Assembly (NCBI GenBank): GCA_030596265.1
Contig: JAUVKM010000049.1
Coordinates: 1 to 10,157, forward strand
Direction of reading: 5' to 3'
DNA: 10,157 nucleotides
Source: Candidatus Cloacimonadota bacterium
GTDB lineage: Bacteria > Cloacimonadota > Cloacimonadia > Cloacimonadales > TCS61
Position numbers and translations under genes: made by a program. Below the pieces are notes generated by a model. That model did no database searches. It worked only from the letters and a program-made list of their open reading frames with translations, and was not told the DNA's origin. Shown one piece after another: positions 5,052 to 10,157 of this stretch. Numbering within the stretch: position 1 is the first letter of the stretch; every line of letters begins with the position of its first letter.

Positions 5052-7724
5052 TTGAAAAAATATGGTATACATATGGAGAAGAAATACCAAATGATCAAAG
5101 AATTTAGTTTTAGAGGGAATTATCCTAATTTCAATGTTGCTCGTTACCTAACAGAATACAACGACGACAATATTTCCAATGATCTAACAGGATTTTTGCC
5201 GGTTGAAGTAAAATATAAATGCTTAGATAATCCAAAGGAAAAATTAACACTATCTTCCCTGCAAAGTCTCTATTTCTGTAAGAATAATAATAGGCATAAT
5301 CAAAAATTACTGGAATTATTGATTGCCGGCAGAAACGGTGATGAAAATCTACAATTAAAAGCTGATAAAATAGTTAAAACATATTTTAATGATATTCAAA
5401 ATGATCTAAATCAATTATCTTTTTATGAGAATGATTACGTTGTACCATCAAATAGTACTGGGGATTATACAGAAGAACTGATAAGTCATAAAGGGACAAT
5501 GTTGTTGAAGCTTATCCAGAAAGGCTATCCCGTTCCAGATTTTTGCATTCTTACTTCTAAATCAGATCTGTTAAGTAATGGCGTTAGAAAGAATTATATT
5601 ATAGAGACAATTAGAAATCTGGAAAAATTAACTTCTCAGCAACTTGATTCAGAGGAAGACCCGCTTATTTTTGCTATTCGTAGTGCCATGCCTTCCTATA
5701 TTCCGGGTGTAATGCCTACTTTTCTGAATGCTGGAGTAACAGGTAAATCTTATAAAGCTTTGTGTAAAACTCTTGGTAAAATTGCAGCAGGAAAAATCTA
5801 CTTGAACAATTTGCAAACGATAGATTATCATCTTTTTGGTAAGCATCATGATTCGATAAAGCTGGAAAATAAAGATATCAAAACACTAATTGAAATTTTA
5901 TATAATCGGATTGCAACTCGAGATGAAAGATTGCTTACAGATGCCTTATATCAGGTATTTTTCTTCGTGAAACGTGCTTATGAATATTATGAGCAAAATC
6001 ATGATCTGTTGCTTACATTCTTTAGGAATGTAGAAAAATATCCATCTCTTATCATGCAGAAAATGGTTTGGACCATACGTAATGAACAATCGTATCCAGG
6101 AGTTTTGTATAGCCGTCACTCACGGACAGGTTTGGGTATTCAGATAGAAAGTATGCCTAATATCTTTGGAGAAGAGATCATGACCGGCTTAGTTAAAGCT
6201 GAAGATAATGAATTTTTTGAAAGAGATTCTTTAAAAGCTAAATTTCCTGCTGTATATCATTTTGAACCATTGTTAGCTCAAATAGAGAAAACACAGAAAT
6301 CTCCAGTTACAATAGAATTTGCTGCTGAATCAGATGGAAATTCACATCTTTTCGCAATTTTGCAGTTGAATAATTCTGAATTAACAGGAAGAGCAATCTT
6401 GCTCTCAGCAGTTGATCTATTCCAAAAGAAAATTATCAGCGAGAAACGTTTAATAGAACTAATTAAACCATATCATCTCAATCAAATTTTTTCTGAAAGG
6501 ATCGAAAGAACATCATTAGAAACCCTGGAATTTTTTGGTAAAGGAATCTCCGTATTACCTCGTTCTGCAGTTTCTGCTGAAGCATATTTCTCTGCGGGTT
6601 CTGCTCTGGATGCGAAAAAGCGTGGTGAGAAAGTTTGTTTTTGTAAAGAGAGTTTTGTGCCTACAGATACCATCGTGATGGGTGAGATGGATGCAATTGT
6701 GAGTTTAACCCCTGCGGCAATACATGTTGTTACAGCCTGCAGGGGATATGGTGTACCGGCATTCTTAGACCTTGAAAAATTCGGGATTCAATTTAATAAT
6801 AACAAACTGGTAAATAAAAATGGAGTAAAAATAACTGAAGGTGACTGGGTTACAATGTCTAGTAAAAAGCAAAATATATATTTGGGAAAAGCAACTTATA
6901 TTCCAGCCAGATTCCAGAAATATGTGGAAGGTGAAAAACTCATTATGAAACCCAAAGAAGAGAATGTATTTATAAATATGGCTAAAGCCTTTAAAGTATA
7001 TGATACAGTTGTAGAAAATTTGGAATTAGATCAAATTTCAGAACTTGATGATCTGATAAAACTTATAAGAAATGATTTGAAGAAAAAGCCCGAGAAAGCA
7101 AAAAAAATCGTAAATTCATGGTTTGATTCTAACACAGAATATTATGTTGAACAGATATTATTAAGTGAACTTGGATCTCATCAGGATCAAAATAAAATAT
7201 ATGATCTATTTACACCCGCCAGAAAAGTTAAATTCTTCAAAAGAGCAATACAATCCTGTTTAGATAATAATCAGAAAGGTTTTAATGCCGGCTCATTTAT
7301 GCTGGGTAGATTCATCTGTATTGAGCATTCATTAAAGTTTTGGAATGCATTTCAAGATCATGAAATTGGATTTATGTTAAATGAATATATCCTATTTGAG
7401 AAATATCTAAATGTACTTTATGAAGTTGGAGAAAGAGAGGTGAACAGAGCTAGGAAAAAAATTCTTAATGAAGGATTAGGTGATATAAGGATTAAACTGG
7501 GAGATGCAATGGTATTTATACCTCTCAAACTTTCCCGACAAGATCTTAAAAAAGTCAAATCAGTAATCAAATTCGAATATGATGAGGGTACTGAAACATT
7601 AATTGAACTTCTTCAGCAGCCCTTTGGATACTTTTTTAATTATTATGCTAAATGGTCAATTAGAAGATTAGAAGATATTTGTAAAAAAGAAGGAATTCCA
7701 GTCCCTGAGGAAAATGATATTTAA
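5052..7724 (+). CDS. Pyruvate phosphate dikinase-like protein without the PEP/pyruvate barrel
   Basis: This protein of up to 890 residues is related to pyruvate phosphate dikinase (PPDK) and PEP synthase. Residues 1-140 are an unrecognised extension. Residues 143-440 resemble the ATP-grasp domain: SHKGTMLLKLIQKGYPVPDF (145-164), AIRSAMPSYIPGVMPTFLNAGV (208-229, split by no gap; Arg210 fits the ATP-binding Arg), PGVLYSRHSRTG (349-360), IEF (421-423) and LQLN (437-440). Residues 498-612 resemble the phosphohistidine domain. AIHVVTACRGYGVP (556-569) aligns with the TSHAAVVARGMGKP motif and puts His558 at the catalytic position. PPDK then has a substrate barrel of about 340 residues; here the last 250 or so look helical and unfamiliar. 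The protein could pass phosphate from ATP through His558 to an unknown acceptor, or be regulatory. The start is unresolved: TTG 5052 is the longest, ATG 5073 and 5091 are alternatives. Confidence 0.75.
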   Translation: MKKYGIHMEKKYQMIKEFSFRGNYPNFNVARYLTEYNDDNISNDLTGFLPVEVKYKCLDNPKEKLTLSSLQSLYFCKNNNRHNQKLLELLIAGRNGDENLQLKADKIVKTYFNDIQNDLNQLSFYENDYVVPSNSTGDYTEELISHKGTMLLKLIQKGYPVPDFCILTSKSDLLSNGVRKNYIIETIRNLEKLTSQQLDSEEDPLIFAIRSAMPSYIPGVMPTFLNAGVTGKSYKALCKTLGKIAAGKIYLNNLQTIDYHLFGKHHDSIKLENKDIKTLIEILYNRIATRDERLLTDALYQVFFFVKRAYEYYEQNHDLLLTFFRNVEKYPSLIMQKMVWTIRNEQSYPGVLYSRHSRTGLGIQIESMPNIFGEEIMTGLVKAEDNEFFERDSLKAKFPAVYHFEPLLAQIEKTQKSPVTIEFAAESDGNSHLFAILQLNNSELTGRAILLSAVDLFQKKIISEKRLIELIKPYHLNQIFSERIERTSLETLEFFGKGISVLPRSAVSAEAYFSAGSALDAKKRGEKVCFCKESFVPTDTIVMGEMDAIVSLTPAAIHVVTACRGYGVPAFLDLEKFGIQFNNNKLVNKNGVKITEGDWVTMSSKKQNIYLGKATYIPARFQKYVEGEKLIMKPKEENVFINMAKAFKVYDTVVENLELDQISELDDLIKLIRNDLKKKPEKAKKIVNSWFDSNTEYYVEQILLSELGSHQDQNKIYDLFTPARKVKFFKRAIQSCLDNNQKGFNAGSFMLGRFICIEHSLKFWNAFQDHEIGFMLNEYILFEKYLNVLYEVGEREVNRARKKILNEGLGDIRIKLGDAMVFIPLKLSRQDLKKVKSVIKFEYDEGTETLIELLQQPFGYFFNYYAKWSIRRLEDICKKEGIPVPEENDI

Positions 7725-7810
7725 AAGTCAAATATAATTTATTGCTTTTAGTTTGTTCTTTCAATCCTTTTATTGACAACAAACACAATCGACATTTTTG
7801 TAATTGACAT

Positions 7811-8743
7811 ATGGAAGAAAGGCTTGAATACAGGATATATACATATTCTGCGTATCTATTAAATAAATTTGGGAAGAAGATTTTCCGGGTGGGATTAAGC
7901 ACGGGGAAGGCTTGTCCTCACCGTATAGAAAATGGTGGCTGTATTTTTTGCAATCCGCATACCTTTACCGGAGAATATCAATCCCATGATCTTTCAATTG
8001 AAGAACAATACAACGATGCAATCCCAAGAATTAAAAAAGCTTGCGGAGATGTTCAATTACTTGCCTATTTTCAAGATGAAACTTCCACTTTTGGAGATAT
8101 AGAATTCTTAAAACAGAAGTATGATGAAGCTCTTTCTAATCCTGAAGTTATTGGTCTTGTTGTTTCTACTCGACCGGACTATGTAAATGAAGAAGTAACA
8201 GAATTATTAACTTCCTACAAAGTTCCAGTTGCAATTGAAATTGGTTTGCAATCGATACACAACAAGAGCCTGGAATTATTAAATCGTGGTCACACATTTG
8301 AGCAGGTAGAAGAAGCAATAAAAATATGTGGTGAAGCCGAATTAACCGTTGGCGTACATCTTATCATGGGCATCCCGGATGAAACTTATGATGATATGCT
8401 TAAAACAATTAAGTGGGTATCTTCCAATAAATATATCAAACAGGTAAAATTCCATAATTTGGTTGTATATAGAAAAACTAAGCTAGCTCAAATGAAAAAT
8501 ATTCCAGTTTATTCAATTGAAGAACATATAAAGAATTTAGGAGATTTGATCCCACATTTACGGGGAGATATTGCTGTTTCACGACTGTTTACTTCTAATA
8601 TTAGAAGAACGCAAATTGCAGTTGATGAATATAAAGGGAATAAAACCCAGTGGATGAATGAATTAAGAAAATATTTATATAAAAATAATTTGAATCAGGG
8701 TGATGAAACTGATATGAAATATGAATATAGAAAATATTATTAA
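7811..8743 (+). CDS. Radical SAM protein, YhcC-like (TIGR01212 family)
   Basis: The 310-residue product has the layout of E. coli YhcC, a radical SAM protein of unsettled function. Cys35, Cys44 and Cys47 (ACPHR then GGCIFCN) would hold the [4Fe-4S] cluster that cleaves S-adenosylmethionine. Later landmarks match YhcC: LAYFQDETSTF (84-94), VVSTRPDYV (117-125), IEIGLQS (142-148), NRGHTF (158-163), HLIMGIPDET (183-192) and VKFHNLVVY (211-219). The HLIMG-type motif and the EIGLQS strand belong to the radical SAM barrel. The C-terminal 60 residues are variable. The ATG at 7811 is the only start downstream of an in-frame stop at 7805, yet no Shine-Dalgarno sequence precedes it, so initiation may be weak or leaderless. 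The gene lies 86 bases after the dikinase-like gene and no functional link between them is evident. Confidence 0.88.
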   Translation: MEERLEYRIYTYSAYLLNKFGKKIFRVGLSTGKACPHRIENGGCIFCNPHTFTGEYQSHDLSIEEQYNDAIPRIKKACGDVQLLAYFQDETSTFGDIEFLKQKYDEALSNPEVIGLVVSTRPDYVNEEVTELLTSYKVPVAIEIGLQSIHNKSLELLNRGHTFEQVEEAIKICGEAELTVGVHLIMGIPDETYDDMLKTIKWVSSNKYIKQVKFHNLVVYRKTKLAQMKNIPVYSIEEHIKNLGDLIPHLRGDIAVSRLFTSNIRRTQIAVDEYKGNKTQWMNELRKYLYKNNLNQGDETDMKYEYRKYY

Positions 8744-8748
8744 AAAAT

Positions 8749-8878
8749 ACCTCACCTTAATCCTCTCCTAGGAGGAGAGGAAACTAGTTGGTAGAGATAT
8801 TTACTCCTTCTCCTTGTAGGAGAAGGTTGGAAAATGAGATCGTTTTTCTATGAAAAGCCGACTCATACGGGATGAGGT
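8749..8878. repeat. Cloverleaf-like fold-back element with three hairpins
   Basis: The element of about 130 bases fills nearly all of the gap between the radical SAM and M28 genes. ACCTCA (8749-8754) and TGAGGT (8873-8878) form the outer inverted repeat. Inside are three hairpins, each with a 3-base loop. TCCTCTCCT (8761-8769) pairs with AGGAGAGGA (8773-8781). CCTTCTCCT (8806-8814) pairs with AGGAGAAGG (8818-8826). The third arm, 8834-8848 with 8852-8866, forms about 14 pairs with two bulged bases. The plan mirrors the element at 4639-4754. From memory, intergenic repeats beginning CCTCACCCTAA-CCTCTCC with paired GGAGAGG and GGAGAAGG hairpins occur in many copies in diverse bacterial genomes. 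It is probably a non-autonomous mobile or REP-like repeat and may also end or shield transcripts. No classical T-run follows. Confidence 0.7.
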
Positions 8879-8890
8879 GAATAAATAATT

Positions 8891-8897
8891 GGAGGAG
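8891..8897 (+). promoter_or_regulatory. Ribosome binding site GGAGGAG of the M28 gene
   Basis: GGAGGAG ends three bases before the ATG at 8901; its GGAGG core leaves a 5-base spacer. This strong site decides the start. An in-frame TTG at 8889 would overlap the site itself and add only four residues. Confidence 0.85.
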
Positions 8898-8900
8898 AAA

Positions 8901-10154
8901 ATGATAAATCCATACAAGGTAATTAAAGAAATCGGATTTGAAAGACTGGCGGGAAGTGAGAATGAACGAAAAGCAGCTAAAATACTGAGTAATTACATAA
9001 GTGAATTGGGATTTAAACCAAAATTTGAACCATTTGAGATTACTTCATTTGATACCGGCTCAGCAAAGATAATAGCTGATGGCAAAGAGTATTTTGCTCA
9101 TCCGCATGGATTGAATGAAAATGCGATTATTGAGGGTGAGTTGGTTTTTTTGGATAATTCTGATATTGTGATCTATAACAAAGGAGCATTTAAAGATAAG
9201 ATCATTATGAGTTATGGATTTTCGCGTAAATTAGCACTAAACTTAGTTGAAAGCAAAGTGAAAGCTTATATTGGAATTGGCAGCCCGAACAAAAAAGCTA
9301 ACAGTTCATCACACAGGCAGAAAACCTATAAAGATGGTTATGTAAATTCTGTGAATGTAACCCATGATGATGCTATAAAACTGATGAAAAAATCAGGTAA
9401 ACATATTAAAATTGAAATTAAGCAGCAGGTTGAGAAAAGAACTGCGCAGAATATTATTGTGGATATTCCGGGAAAAGGATTCGATGAAAATCTTACTTTA
9501 GTTTTTGGGCATTACGACTCTGTTTCTCGCAGTCCGGGAGCTTCTGATAATGCAGGAGGTTCGGTCACACTTCTCAAAGTTGCGGAATATTTTTCCAAAC
9601 ATACTCCACTGCGTGACTTGCGCATTATCTTCTTTTCGGGTGAAGAGTTGGGATTATTGGGAAGTCAGGCTTATGTAAAACAGCATTTGGAAGAATTGAA
9701 ACAAAGAGTAAATTTTGTAGTTAATGTAGATGTAGCCGGGGATGTTATTGGAACAGATCATTTGAATGTTATCGGCAGTAAAGAACTACTTGGATATCTG
9801 GATGGAATTACTAAAGAGATCGGGATGGTTTTTAATAGTAAACTCGATATTTTCAGCAGTGATTGTATACCGTTCACACCTTATGAAATCCCTTCTGTGA
9901 ATGTATTCAGAGCTGGCGGTAAGGGCAGCAGTGGAATTCATACTCCCGATGACCATCCGAAATTTATCTCGAATAGTGGATTGGATAATACAATAAATGC
10001 GACCTTAAACATTGTGGAAAGAATTGTGAATGCAAAAGTTTATCCTGTGAAGAAAGAGATCGATAAAAGCTTGAAAGAAAAGATAGAAAAATATCTATGG
10101 AACCTGAGTTATGAAAAACCGGAACTTGAATGGGAACCGAAGTATAAAAAATGA
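8901..10154 (+). CDS. M28 family zinc metallopeptidase (aminopeptidase-like)
   Basis: The 417-residue product is a di-zinc exopeptidase of family M28, expected to trim N-terminal residues from peptides. No signal peptide or membrane segment is present, so it is probably cytoplasmic. The likely zinc ligands are His204 (FGHYDS), Asp216 (GASDNAGG, bridging), Glu249 (SGEELGLLGS), Asp277 (NVDVAG) and His347 (GIHTPDDHP), with Glu248 as the catalytic base. All are present in the expected order, so the enzyme should be active. Residues 1-60 form an N-terminal lid region. Residues of about 75-165 sit where M28 enzymes carry a PA-like insert. Residues 183-380 are the peptidase core, and a lysine-rich tail follows. 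The final TGA sits in an ATGA (10151-10154), so another gene may start by overlap just at the window edge, but only seven bases of it would be visible. Confidence 0.9.
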   Translation: MINPYKVIKEIGFERLAGSENERKAAKILSNYISELGFKPKFEPFEITSFDTGSAKIIADGKEYFAHPHGLNENAIIEGELVFLDNSDIVIYNKGAFKDKIIMSYGFSRKLALNLVESKVKAYIGIGSPNKKANSSSHRQKTYKDGYVNSVNVTHDDAIKLMKKSGKHIKIEIKQQVEKRTAQNIIVDIPGKGFDENLTLVFGHYDSVSRSPGASDNAGGSVTLLKVAEYFSKHTPLRDLRIIFFSGEELGLLGSQAYVKQHLEELKQRVNFVVNVDVAGDVIGTDHLNVIGSKELLGYLDGITKEIGMVFNSKLDIFSSDCIPFTPYEIPSVNVFRAGGKGSSGIHTPDDHPKFISNSGLDNTINATLNIVERIVNAKVYPVKKEIDKSLKEKIEKYLWNLSYEKPELEWEPKYKK

Positions 10155-10157
10155 ACT

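Noticed and set aside
7660..7902. Minus-strand open frame spanning the gap before the radical SAM gene
   Set aside because: Its ends lie antisense to two real genes, and it has no ribosome site or recognisable motif.
4639..8878. CRISPR array or tandem repeat
   Set aside because: The repeated structures are inverted, single per gap and of unequal sequence; there are no regularly spaced direct repeats with unique spacers.
8889..8900. TTG start four codons upstream for the M28 peptidase
   Set aside because: The TTG overlaps the GGAGGAG ribosome site that serves the ATG at 8901.

Overview
The window is AT-rich bacterial chromosome with strong AGGAG-type ribosome binding sites. All intact genes are on the + strand. 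The first five genes encode a soluble NAD-reducing [NiFe] hydrogenase of the hoxFUYH type (group 3d, as in Ralstonia eutropha) and its maturation protease. This points to a bacterium with anaerobic or facultatively anaerobic hydrogen metabolism. Low GC, dense fold-back elements between genes and a mixed gene content would fit a candidate phylum such as Cloacimonadota or a Bacteroidota relative. That taxonomic guess is weak, because nothing here is a decisive marker.

Positions 1-4027 hold a tightly packed hox operon. hoxF is cut by the left window edge and lacks its N-terminal NuoE-like domain. It overlaps hoxU by 8 bases, hoxU overlaps hoxY by 4, and hoxH follows hoxY after 12 bases. HoxF and HoxU form the diaphorase arm (FMN, NADH, Fe-S wire). 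HoxY and HoxH form the hydrogenase arm (proximal cluster and Ni-Fe site). A maturation protease of the HoxW/HyaD/HycI type follows at about 4151-4678. It is separated from hoxH by a long imperfect palindrome and would remove the HoxH C-terminal tail.

Positions 4639-5051 are mostly non-coding and show signs of rearrangement. A fold-back element with terminal inverted repeats and three internal hairpins (4639-4754) supplies the last dozen codons and the stop of the protease gene. Directly abutting it, on the minus strand, is a short 5' remnant of a gene whose product starts like the WLLEGDxxIxxQxxRDLL family of uncharacterised proteins.

Positions 5052-7724 encode a large protein related to pyruvate phosphate dikinase. 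It has a recognisable ATP-grasp domain and phosphohistidine domain. In place of the usual C-terminal PEP/pyruvate barrel it has an unfamiliar, probably helical domain of about 250 residues. This is the best candidate here for an undescribed enzyme. A YhcC-like radical SAM protein (TIGR01212 family) follows at 7811-8743.

Positions 8749-8878 are a second element with the same three-hairpin plan, filling the gap before a cytoplasmic M28 family zinc aminopeptidase (8901-10154). The three accessory genes downstream of hox show no obvious functional link to the hydrogenase or to each other. The recurring theme of the window is that three of its intergenic gaps are occupied by palindromic, probably non-autonomous mobile elements.
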